Below, one piece after another: positions 1 through 5,696 of a DNA stretch of 5,738 nt. The first letter of the stretch is position 1. Each line of letters opens with the position of its first letter. The stretch spans positions 1 through 5,738 of the forward strand of contig CBFIBR010000052.1 in NCBI GenBank assembly GCA_965660935.1, given 5' to 3'. Source of the DNA: UBA1172 sp002457135. GTDB lineage: Bacteria; Pseudomonadota; Alphaproteobacteria; Puniceispirillales; UBA1172. Made by a program: the position numbers and the translations under genes. The notes beneath the pieces were generated by a model that worked only from the letters and a program-made list of their open reading frames with translations, did no database searches and had not been told where the DNA came from.

Positions 1-1098
<1,098 letters not shown>

Positions 1099-1109
<11 letters not shown>

Positions 1110-1127
1110 TCACCACAAGGCTAGACA
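1099..1127 (+). promoter_or_regulatory. Candidate sigma-70 promoter for the tRNA, inside the rpoD 3' end
   Basis: A -35-like TTGAAA at 1099-1104 (5 of 6 to TTGACA) is followed after exactly 17 bp by TAGACA at 1122-1127 (3 of 6 to TATAAT). Initiation would fall near 1133-1135, only a few bases before the mature tRNA 5' end at 1139. The -10 match is weak, and read-through from rpoD is an equally good way to make this tRNA. Confidence 0.3.
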
Positions 1128-1138
1128 TACCTTTATGG

Positions 1139-1215
1139 GGGCCTGTAGTTCAATTGGTTAGAACGCACCGCTCATAACGGTGTTGTTGGGGGTTCAAGTC
1201 CCTCCGGGCCCACCA
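1139..1215 (+). tRNA. tRNA with anticodon CAT, probably tRNA-Ile2 (lysidine-modified); elongator tRNA-Met is the alternative
   Basis: A full 77-nt cloverleaf. The acceptor stem GGGCCTG (1139-1145) pairs with CGGGCCC (1205-1211) with one U-G wobble, followed by discriminator A1212 and an encoded CCA (1213-1215). The D stem is GTTC/GAAC, and the anticodon stem CACCG/CGGTG is perfect. The loop CTCATAA places anticodon CAT at 1173-1175. The variable loop is TTGTT, and the T arm is GGGGG-TTCAAGT-CCCTC. A15 with U48 keeps the Levitt pair in its A-U form. G1-C72 excludes initiator tRNA, which has a mismatch there. C4-G69 and C5-G68 are acceptor pairs known to favour the lysidine synthetase TilS in E. 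coli, and the T loop TTCAAGT resembles E. coli ileX rather than metT. This favours tRNA-Ile2, which reads AUA after C34 is changed to lysidine. The tRNA call is secure; the Ile2 identity is inferred. Confidence 0.96.
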
Positions 1216-1252
1216 TTCCCCCCTCCCAATCATCAGGCCCATAAATGGGTGA

Positions 1253-3292
1253 TCAGGCAACCCCGCGGGCAAAGGCGTGAACCGTGGCCTCAATAAAGAG
1301 GGTCTTGTCACCGCCCAGCGGCACCAGCTTGACCTGACGATCGGTGCTGAGCGAGATACCATCAGCCCCGGCGGCCTCGGCCTTGGCGGAGGCATCATCC
1401 CTTGCGCATTGTTCCGCGAAATTGAGCGCGGCATCCATGGCCGCGAAATCCTGTGGCCCGGTCCCGGCATGAACCCGGAAGATACCATCGCTCGGCTGGG
1501 TGATGGTGATGCTGGACCGCTGGCGGATAGACCCGGCCGCCGCCCCCACCGCACCGGCAACATCGGCATCACCGGGTACCGTCAGTTCTGCCCCCAGCAC
1601 CTCGGCAACCAGCGGGTAATGACAGGCGGCCGAGGCCCCCAGCGCAATCAGCGGGCGTTCCAGACGGATGCTGGTGCTGACCAGCTCCGCTTTCTGTGTT
1701 GTTTCGCGGCCATGGGCATCAGCACTGGCGTTGACCATCAGGTTTTCAAGAATGGTGTTGCTGCTGGCTTTATTCTCCCCCATCCCCTCATGGGCAAAGG
1801 CACTGTCCAGCAGTGCAAGGCTGGTCTGGGTTGTCAGCCGTTCCAGCACCATGCTGGCCAAGGCCGGGCCATCATCAGCCTGGGGCAGGCCCGAACCACT
1901 GCGCTGCCGCGCCATCAACTGGGCGCCCATCATGGCGGCGGCGGGGTTCATTGTCTCATCAGGGTTATCATAGCGCCCCATGACAATGGCGGCATCGGTG
2001 GGGGTGTAGGCGGCAATCGACAAAAGCCCCCGGGATACCAGCCGTTCAATAGCGCCAATGGCCAGCCGTGTCTGGGCCAGATCGGCAACAGGCTTGATCC
2101 CGGCCTCCAGGCTCATGCGGGCCATGGTGGCTTCGGAACGGGTCAGCCATGATGGCGGCTCCCCTGAAAAAATCGGGATGACGAACCGGGCATCAAGGTT
2201 TGATGGCACCGGGTTCTGGAGCTGTTCTTCGAGCCATTCTGTTATCCGGGGGTAATTCACGGCGGCCGCGGCAAGCGGAATGACCCGCTTTGGCCCGAGC
2301 AGGACACCGCCCCTGGTGCCGCGATCAATCAGCCTGACCTCACTGTCGCCGCCCAGCCCGCCTGTCCTGATATCAGCAGCCTCAACCATGGTGGACCAGC
2401 CGCCGATGGTCGCGCCTTTGGGGGAAAGCCGGGGGAAGCCGTCTTCAAGAATGGCGATATCGGTGGTGGTGCCGCCGATATCAGCCACAATCGCGTCTTT
2501 CTTGCCAACCAGATGGGCCGCGCCGGAGAGGCTGGCGGCAGGGCCGGAGAGAATCGTTTCCACCGGCCTGATGCGGGCAAATTCAGCGTTCACAAGGGAG
2601 CCATCGCCCTTGACCACCATTTGTTCCGCCTTCAGCCCGGCTTCGGCAATGATGCTATCGGTGGCGGTGATCTGCTGATCCAGCAGGTCGATCAGCCTGG
2701 CGTTAAGCAGCGCTGTCAGGGCGCGTTTCGGGCCACCAAGCGATGATGACAGCTCATGACTGCATGTCACCGGCAGGCCCGTCAGCTCCCGCAAGCGGTC
2801 ACGCGCTGCTATTTCATGTTCAGGGTTACGGACAGCGAAATGCCCGGCAATGGCTATTGCGCTGATATCGGCGGCCTGATCGCTGGCGAAACGGTCAATC
2901 GCCGCCAGATCAAGCACAGACTGGGGGCGGGCATCGGATTTATGGCCGCCATTGATAAAGGCAACCGGGTCACTGCCCAGCACCGTGCCAAGGTTATTGC
3001 GTTGGAGCGCGGTTTCATCAAAGCCGATCAGGACCAGCCCGACACGCCCGCCCATGCCCTCAACCACCGCGTTGGTGGCCAGCGTGGTGGAAAGACAGAC
3101 CCGGGTGATGCGATGATGATCCTCAGCGGGAACACGGCTGATGGCGGCGTTGATCGCCTTGCCAAGCCCGATGGAAAGATCATGGCGGGTTGTGGATGAT
3201 TTTGCCTTGGCCAGCAGGGTGCCGGTTTCAGCATTGATGATTGCAGCATCAGTAAAGGTGCCGCCGGTATCAAGACCGAGGATATATGTCAT
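1253..3292 (-). CDS. Hydantoinase/oxoprolinase family protein, HyuA-type (A subunit-like), 679 aa
   Basis: Member of the ATP-dependent hydantoinase/5-oxoprolinase A family, whose members hydrolyse cyclic amides such as hydantoins or 5-oxoproline, or act as acetone-carboxylase-type subunits. The N-terminal Hydant_A_N domain opens with LGLDTGGTFTDAAI (5-18), the ASKHA-type phosphate-binding loop, followed by STTLATNAVVEG (68-79). The Hydantoinase_A core carries MVVKGDGSLVN (225-235), ETILSGPAASLSGAAHL (245-261), the second nucleotide-binding motif IVADIGGTTTDIAIL (268-282) and IRTGGLGGDSEV (308-319). Length is about normal for a separate A subunit, with no frameshift and no signal peptide. The ATG at 3290-3292 follows a GAGG ribosome site that overlaps the stop region of the amidotransferase gene 11 bp upstream, so the two are almost certainly cotranscribed. 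A HyuB partner, often encoded next to A subunits, is absent: the gene is followed directly by the converging tRNA. The substrate cannot be assigned. Confidence 0.92.
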   Translation of the reverse strand: MTYILGLDTGGTFTDAAIINAETGTLLAKAKSSTTRHDLSIGLGKAINAAISRVPAEDHHRITRVCLSTTLATNAVVEGMGGRVGLVLIGFDETALQRNNLGTVLGSDPVAFINGGHKSDARPQSVLDLAAIDRFASDQAADISAIAIAGHFAVRNPEHEIAARDRLRELTGLPVTCSHELSSSLGGPKRALTALLNARLIDLLDQQITATDSIIAEAGLKAEQMVVKGDGSLVNAEFARIRPVETILSGPAASLSGAAHLVGKKDAIVADIGGTTTDIAILEDGFPRLSPKGATIGGWSTMVEAADIRTGGLGGDSEVRLIDRGTRGGVLLGPKRVIPLAAAAVNYPRITEWLEEQLQNPVPSNLDARFVIPIFSGEPPSWLTRSEATMARMSLEAGIKPVADLAQTRLAIGAIERLVSRGLLSIAAYTPTDAAIVMGRYDNPDETMNPAAAMMGAQLMARQRSGSGLPQADDGPALASMVLERLTTQTSLALLDSAFAHEGMGENKASSNTILENLMVNASADAHGRETTQKAELVSTSIRLERPLIALGASAACHYPLVAEVLGAELTVPGDADVAGAVGAAAGSIRQRSSITITQPSDGIFRVHAGTGPQDFAAMDAALNFAEQCARDDASAKAEAAGADGISLSTDRQVKLVPLGGDKTLFIEATVHAFARGVA

Positions 3293-3303
3293 GGCGGTTG
3301 GCC

Positions 3304-4032
3304 TCAGGCAACAGAACTCACAGAAACGGATTTGGACTCTTCAATGAACGCGACAATGGCCCTGGTGATCTCAGCGCCATCAATCCTGCTGGTGAGGCTG
3401 GCCCGCGCCTGGGCGACGCGCTCAGCCCCGATATCATCGGCGCGATAATCCATGATGGCATCCACCACTTCGGTGGTGAACTCAGGATGACCCTGAAAAC
3501 ACAGGACGCGATCATCAATGGAATAGGCCGCGATAGGGCAGAAATCATCACCGGCAAAGACCCTGGCCCCCTCCGGAGCCTTGATCACCTGGTCCTGATG
3601 CAGGCAGATCAGGTTCATGCTGTCCATGCCCGGCAACAGGCCGGTTTCAGCGGTGATGCTGGCCTTGCGAACGCCAACACCCCAGCCCTTGTCGGATTTG
3701 ACGGCCTTGCCGCCAAGGGTGTCCGCAATGATCTGATGGCCGAAACAGATACCGATCAGCGGCTTGCCTGATGCGGCGATGCGCTCAATCAGCTCCCTCA
3801 ACGTGGTGATCCAGTCAAGCTCATCATAGATGCCCGCCGGGCTGCCTGTAATGAGGAAAGCATCCCAGTCATCAATGCTTTCGGGAAACTCGCCATGACG
3901 GACCTGAATGAATTCAAGCTGGAACTGGGGGTGCGGCGCGAACATCGCCCGATACAGCTCAGCATAGCCTGGTACCGGTTTCCTCAGTTTCGGGTTTTTG
4001 TCGCCTGCCTGCAAGATGCATAGCCTGATCAT
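3304..4032 (-). CDS. Class I glutamine amidotransferase-like protein (GMP synthase glutaminase-like), 242 aa
   Basis: Cytosolic class I (triad) amidotransferase-fold protein. Such enzymes hydrolyse the amide of glutamine or a related gamma-glutamyl compound. Counting from the ATG at 4032, the oxyanion-hole segment is FLITGSPAGIYD (59-70). The nucleophile elbow PLIGICFGHQ (91-100) carries the catalytic Cys96. LHQDQV (144-149) is the family's conserved His segment, and FQGHPEF (179-185) supplies His182 and Glu184, so the triad is complete. The chain is a single domain with no synthetase domain attached, as in stand-alone GuaA-like paralogues. A longer reading from 4104 exists, but the ATG at 4030-4032 is chosen because GGAG lies 8 nt before it, the protein then starts with the expected MIRLCILQAG strand, and the extra 24 residues look non-coding. 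It heads the unit with the HyuA-type gene, 11 bp apart, suggesting a shared amide-hydrolysing pathway. The physiological substrate is unknown. Confidence 0.92.
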   Translation of the reverse strand: MIRLCILQAGDKNPKLRKPVPGYAELYRAMFAPHPQFQLEFIQVRHGEFPESIDDWDAFLITGSPAGIYDELDWITTLRELIERIAASGKPLIGICFGHQIIADTLGGKAVKSDKGWGVGVRKASITAETGLLPGMDSMNLICLHQDQVIKAPEGARVFAGDDFCPIAAYSIDDRVLCFQGHPEFTTEVVDAIMDYRADDIGAERVAQARASLTSRIDGAEITRAIVAFIEESKSVSVSSVA

Positions 4033-4036
4033 GAAA

Positions 4037-4046
4037 CCCTCTCCCC
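4037..4046 (-). promoter_or_regulatory. Ribosome binding site that fixes the amidotransferase start
   Basis: On the minus strand GGGGAGAGGG precedes the ATG at 4032; its GGAG core ends 8 nt upstream of the start codon. This is the strongest Shine-Dalgarno sequence on the minus strand here and argues against the upstream in-frame start at 4104. Confidence 0.75.
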
Positions 4047-4061
4047 TGTGGTTTCGTGTCT

Positions 4062-4079
4062 TTACTAATCTATTGGTAA
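4062..4079. promoter_or_regulatory. Operator-like near-palindrome upstream of the amidotransferase-HyuA unit
   Basis: The arms TTACTAAT (4062-4069) and ATTGGTAA (4072-4079) are complementary at 7 of 8 positions around a 2-bp centre. The site lies 30-47 bp upstream of the amidotransferase ATG, where a repressor would overlap the -10 or start site. It is AT-rich in a GC-rich setting and differs from the AATAGGAT dyads further right, so another regulator is implied. I see no convincing -35/-10 pair, so the promoter itself is not called. Confidence 0.4.
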
Positions 4080-4093
4080 TCCTGCCAGAACGC

Positions 4094-4117
4094 CTGATCA
4101 ACACTTTTATTGATCAG
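4094..4117. repeat. Perfect inverted repeat across the stop codon of the RHH gene
   Basis: The 8-bp arms CTGATCAA (4094-4101) and TTGATCAG (4110-4117) flank an 8-nt spacer that contains the TAA stop of the ribbon-helix-helix gene (4107-4109, minus strand). As RNA it would form an 8-bp hairpin with an 8-nt loop. No T-run follows on the minus strand, so it is not a canonical rho-independent terminator. It could be a weak terminator, an mRNA 3' stabiliser, or a protein site. Confidence 0.5.
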
Positions 4118-4349
4118 CGTGCAATCGGACCCGCAGGGATTGCAGCACCGCCACCCTGATGGCTGATGAAAGCCCCCCGTCAACAGGGCCTGTGGCCATG
4201 GCGCGGCTCCGCGATGCGTCTATTTCCGTGATCAGTGCGCTGACCGAAATCCCGCGCTCTTCCGCCATATCCTTCAGGGTTTCCCAAAACAGGGGTTCAA
4301 GGGAAATGGAGGTGCGATGCCCCCTGATGCTGACCGAACGCTTGATCAT
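4107..4349 (-). CDS. Ribbon-helix-helix domain protein (RHH_4-like), 80 aa
   Basis: Small predicted DNA-binding protein of the ribbon-helix-helix type (PF13467-like). The strand segment KRSVSIRGHRTSISLEP (residues 3-19) is followed by helix FWETLKDMAEERG (21-33), turn and helix ISVSALITEIDAS (34-46), and a C-terminal LSSAIRVAVLQSLR (60-73), the order seen in alphaproteobacterial members of this family. RHH proteins dimerise and insert the N-terminal strand into the major groove. The ATG at 4347-4349 overlaps the stop of the upstream HTH/S24-like regulator as ATGA, with GGAAGA about 5 nt before it, so translational coupling is likely. No toxin-like gene sits next to it, so an antitoxin role is not supported. 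A regulatory partnership with the coupled regulator is plausible; its targets are unknown. Confidence 0.87.
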   Translation of the reverse strand: MIKRSVSIRGHRTSISLEPLFWETLKDMAEERGISVSALITEIDASRSRAMATGPVDGGLSSAIRVAVLQSLRVRLHADQ

Positions 4350-4990
4350 GATGGTCTTCCGATCATTCGAAAATGAAACAGCACCCGGCCGATGATCGGG
4401 ATGCTGTCATCCTTGATGCTGTAGCCGTTGACATGGTCATGCCCCATGATCAAGGGCGCGTCAGCACTGGAGGGGGCTTTTTCAAGATACCGGATGCGGA
4501 TAATCGCCCCCATATCAATGGCAAAGAAACCCGCCATGGTGGCATCGTGATCAGCGCAATCCATCAGCACCATATCACCGGCGTTGATCATCTGGTCGGG
4601 GGAGGTATCCCCGCACTGCGCCAGTTTGAGCTGGTTCGGGTCCCTGATGCCAAATTGATCAAACAGCGGCCGGGGGAAAAACCACGGCTTGAATGGCCCC
4701 CCCTTGTGGCTGCCGTGTTCGAGAAAGGGGATAGCCACCGCATCATCGGAAACCGGCATCGGGTATTCATGCCTGATGCTGGACAGCTCGCCCGGGTCAA
4801 GGTGCAGCAGTTGTTCCAGCCGGTGGCGAATGCCCTCAGGCAGGGTGCGGGGTGACCCCCTGTTGAGGTATTGGTGCAGATAGGCGTGGTTACGGCCAAC
4901 CATCAGCGAAAGCTGCTTGAGATTCGTCTTCACCGGCTGGCGTTCAATCGCGTCAACTATACGCTTTTTGATGGTATTTTCGGTGATCAT
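4346..4990 (-). CDS. HTH transcriptional regulator with degenerate LexA/S24-like C-terminal domain, 214 aa
   Basis: CI/LexA-like architecture. The N-terminal HTH spans about residues 20-62, with LKQLSLMVGRNHAYLHQYLN (24-43) as the helix-turn-helix and a following GSPRTLPEGIRHRLEQLL. The C-terminal S24/signal-peptidase-like fold spans about 84-206, with CGDTSPDQMINAGDMVLMD (126-144), GFFAIDMGAIIRIRYLEK (154-171) and IPIIGRVLF (197-205). In active relatives the first motif is GDSM and the second ends in VKR. Here Thr129 stands for the nucleophilic Ser and Arg167 for the general-base Lys, so self-cleavage looks lost. A longer reading begins at a TTG at 5029, which I reject: it abuts the dyad at 5031-5048 and has no ribosome site. 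The ATG at 4988-4990 starts right before the HTH, though it too has a poor Shine-Dalgarno. It is coupled to the downstream RHH gene and divergent from the DUF6362-like gene. Probable role: autoregulating repressor. Confidence 0.85.
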   Translation of the reverse strand: MITENTIKKRIVDAIERQPVKTNLKQLSLMVGRNHAYLHQYLNRGSPRTLPEGIRHRLEQLLHLDPGELSSIRHEYPMPVSDDAVAIPFLEHGSHKGGPFKPWFFPRPLFDQFGIRDPNQLKLAQCGDTSPDQMINAGDMVLMDCADHDATMAGFFAIDMGAIIRIRYLEKAPSSADAPLIMGHDHVNGYSIKDDSIPIIGRVLFHFRMIGRPS

Positions 4991-5030
4991 GGGGGAAAAA
5001 TCCAGAAATGAACCTTGTGGATAGTGCAAA

Positions 5031-5048
5031 AATAGGATTTACCCTATT
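5031..5048. promoter_or_regulatory. Operator-like dyad site 1 between the divergent regulator and DUF6362-like genes
   Basis: AATAGG (5031-5036) and CCTATT (5043-5048) are exact inverse complements around a 6-bp centre; the full site reads AATAGGATTTACCCTATT. It lies 41-58 bp upstream of the regulator ATG and 42-59 bp upstream of the DUF6362-like TTG, so one bound dimer could control both. It matches site 2 at 14 of 18 positions. The local HTH/S24-like regulator is the natural candidate binder (inference). Confidence 0.7.
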
Positions 5049-5069
5049 AAATTTCTGGTCCCATGACAA
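5041..5069 (-). promoter_or_regulatory. Candidate promoter of the regulator-RHH operon
   Basis: On the minus strand TTGTCA (5064-5069, 5 of 6 to the -35 consensus) is followed after 17 bp by TAGGGT (5041-5046, 3 of 6 to the -10 consensus). Initiation near 5034 would give a leader of about 44 nt to the ATG at 4990. The -10 falls inside dyad site 1, as expected for autorepression, but its match is weak. Confidence 0.35.
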
Positions 5070-5079
5070 CTATCTAGAT

Positions 5080-5084
5080 GGAGG
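5080..5084 (+). promoter_or_regulatory. Ribosome binding site pointing to a TTG start for the DUF6362-like gene
   Basis: GGAGG at 5080-5084 lies 5 nt before the TTG at 5090-5092, a close-to-ideal Shine-Dalgarno arrangement. The in-frame ATG at 5078 overlaps this element, directly follows an in-frame TAG (5075-5077), and has no ribosome site of its own. Confidence 0.55.
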
Positions 5085-5089
5085 CCGAC

Positions 5090-5554
5090 TTGGCACGGTG
5101 TAAAACCCAGTCGCAGGCGCAGAAGCAGGCGATCAGTGATATCCGCATAAAGCTGGTGGAAGCGGTGAGAATAATGAAGGTCATGCCCCTGTCAGAACGG
5201 GATCGCCCATCGGGGGTGAAGTCACGCTGGGTTTCGTTTGACAATCGGGGTGATGCCAGCACGAAGAGGCACCAGAAAGTGCGAATCACCCCGCAGCCCC
5301 GTGAAATTGACAGGATGGAGCAATGCCTGGACCGGATCATGGCGCTCGATCTGTCCAGCCGGCGCATCGTTCTGGCCCGGGCGGCGGGCATTCCTTGGAG
5401 ACGACTTGAGGAAATGGATGGCCGCAGCCACACAACCCTGCGCAAGGTTGAGGTCAGCGCACTCCTCAAACTCATTGCTATTGAAGGGGCAAAGACTGGT
5501 GCTGACAGGGGTTCTGATGGGGGTGCTGGTGGGGGTAATAGCCAGAAAGAATGA
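5090..5554 (+). CDS. DUF6362-like protein with sigma-region-4-like HTH, 154 aa
   Basis: Resembles the alphaproteobacterial DUF6362 group, which has no established function. Residues 1-45 are basic and helical. RWVSFDN follows (46-52). The family-like segment begins at PREIDRMEQCLDRIMALD (70-87) and runs through SSRRIVLARAAGIPWRRLEE (89-108) and DGRSHTTLRKVEVSALLKL (110-128). The second half reads like the -35-binding HTH of sigma factors or a phage-type HTH, so a DNA-binding role is inferred. A Gly-rich low-complexity tail (136-149) comes from a local G-rich repeat. The start is set at TTG 5090 because GGAGG precedes it by 5 nt; ATG 5078 would add four residues. It is divergent from the HTH/S24-like regulator and flanked on both sides by copies of the same dyad, suggesting it is a target of that regulator. 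Family assignment is from recalled pattern, not a search. Confidence 0.75.
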   Translation: MARCKTQSQAQKQAISDIRIKLVEAVRIMKVMPLSERDRPSGVKSRWVSFDNRGDASTKRHQKVRITPQPREIDRMEQCLDRIMALDLSSRRIVLARAAGIPWRRLEEMDGRSHTTLRKVEVSALLKLIAIEGAKTGADRGSDGGAGGGNSQKE

Positions 5555-5567
5555 TCCTTCCGAAGAA

Positions 5568-5596
5568 TTGATCCTGTTTATAAAATAGGATAAATC
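5568..5596 (+). promoter_or_regulatory. Candidate rightward promoter overlapping dyad site 2
   Basis: TTGATC at 5568-5573 (4 of 6) is followed after 17 bp by TAAATC at 5591-5596 (3 of 6). An alternative -10, TAAAAT at 5581-5586 (5 of 6), has only a poor -35 at TTCCGA, 5558-5563. Either would place the initiation region under or beside the dyad. The hexamers are weak individually; the call rests on position and AT-richness. Confidence 0.3.
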
Positions 5597-5604
5597 TTAT
5601 TTTA
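5581..5604. promoter_or_regulatory. Operator-like dyad site 2 downstream of the DUF6362-like gene
   Basis: Arms TAAAATAGGAT (5581-5591) and ATCTTATTTTA (5594-5604) are complementary at 10 of 11 positions around a 2-bp centre. The core 5584-5601, AATAGGATAAATCTTATT, matches site 1 at 14 of 18 positions in the same register. The four half-sites read AATAGGATT, AATAGGGTA, AATAGGATA and AATAAGATT. It starts 27 bp after the DUF6362-like stop and is not followed by a T-run, so an operator fits better than a terminator. Confidence 0.7.
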
Positions 5605-5696
5605 CGCTGGGGATATTGGCGGGCAACACCATTTCCCCTTCCTCACCGACAGACCCACCCTTGCAGGGAAAGCCAGCTTCACAGGCTGGCTTTTTT
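5603..5696 (+). ncRNA. Possible small RNA or attenuated leader between dyad site 2 and the terminator
   Basis: If transcription starts just after dyad site 2, the transcript would be about 90-95 nt and end in the strong terminator at 5670-5696. Its middle is C/U-rich and likely unpaired (TTTCCCCTTCCTC at 5633-5645 and ACCCACCC at 5653-5660), complementary to purine-rich Shine-Dalgarno sequences, a feature of many trans-acting bacterial sRNAs. No ribosome site with an ATG lies inside it. The 5' end is assumed from a weak promoter, so this is a hypothesis; the region may simply be the 3' UTR of the DUF6362-like gene. Confidence 0.25.
5670..5696 (+). terminator. Rho-independent terminator
   Basis: An 8-bp perfect stem AAGCCAGC (5670-5677) / GCTGGCTT (5685-5692) with a 7-nt loop runs into an uninterrupted T tract ending at 5696. 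The T tract lies only on the plus-strand side, so it serves rightward transcription: the DUF6362-like gene 116 bp upstream, a transcript from dyad site 2, or both. Confidence 0.85.

Noticed and set aside
1238..1249. CCCATAAATGGG hairpin as a terminator for the HyuA-type gene
   Set aside because: Only four stable pairs once a loop is allowed, and no T-run on the minus strand.
1139..1252. tRNA 3' end as an attachment site of an integrated island carrying the genes to its right
   Set aside because: No integrase and no repeat of the tRNA 3' segment is visible elsewhere in the window. A far boundary outside the window cannot be excluded.
1277..2152. 291-codon open frame on the plus strand, antisense to the HyuA-type gene
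   Set aside because: It lies opposite a well-supported family gene, its translation is low in recognisable motifs, and long antisense frames are usual in GC-rich coding DNA.
2756..3771. Plus-strand open frames at 2756-3199 and 3286-3771 antisense to the metabolic pair
   Set aside because: They mirror the HyuA-type and amidotransferase genes and show no independent family features.
4373..4855. 160-codon plus-strand open frame antisense to the HTH/S24-like regulator
   Set aside because: Overlaps a gene with clear domain structure; the translation shows no coherent fold.
4991..5029. TTG start at 5029 for the HTH/S24-like regulator, adding 13 residues
   Set aside because: No ribosome site, the start would abut the dyad at 5031-5048, and the added residues are not HTH-like; the ATG at 4990 fits the domain boundary.
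5222..5588. Alternative-frame readings at 5238-5588 (plus) and 5074-5475 (minus) over the DUF6362-like gene
   Set aside because: The frame at 5090-5554 holds the recognisable PREIDRM...RAAGIPWRRLEE pattern and has a strong ribosome site; the others have neither.
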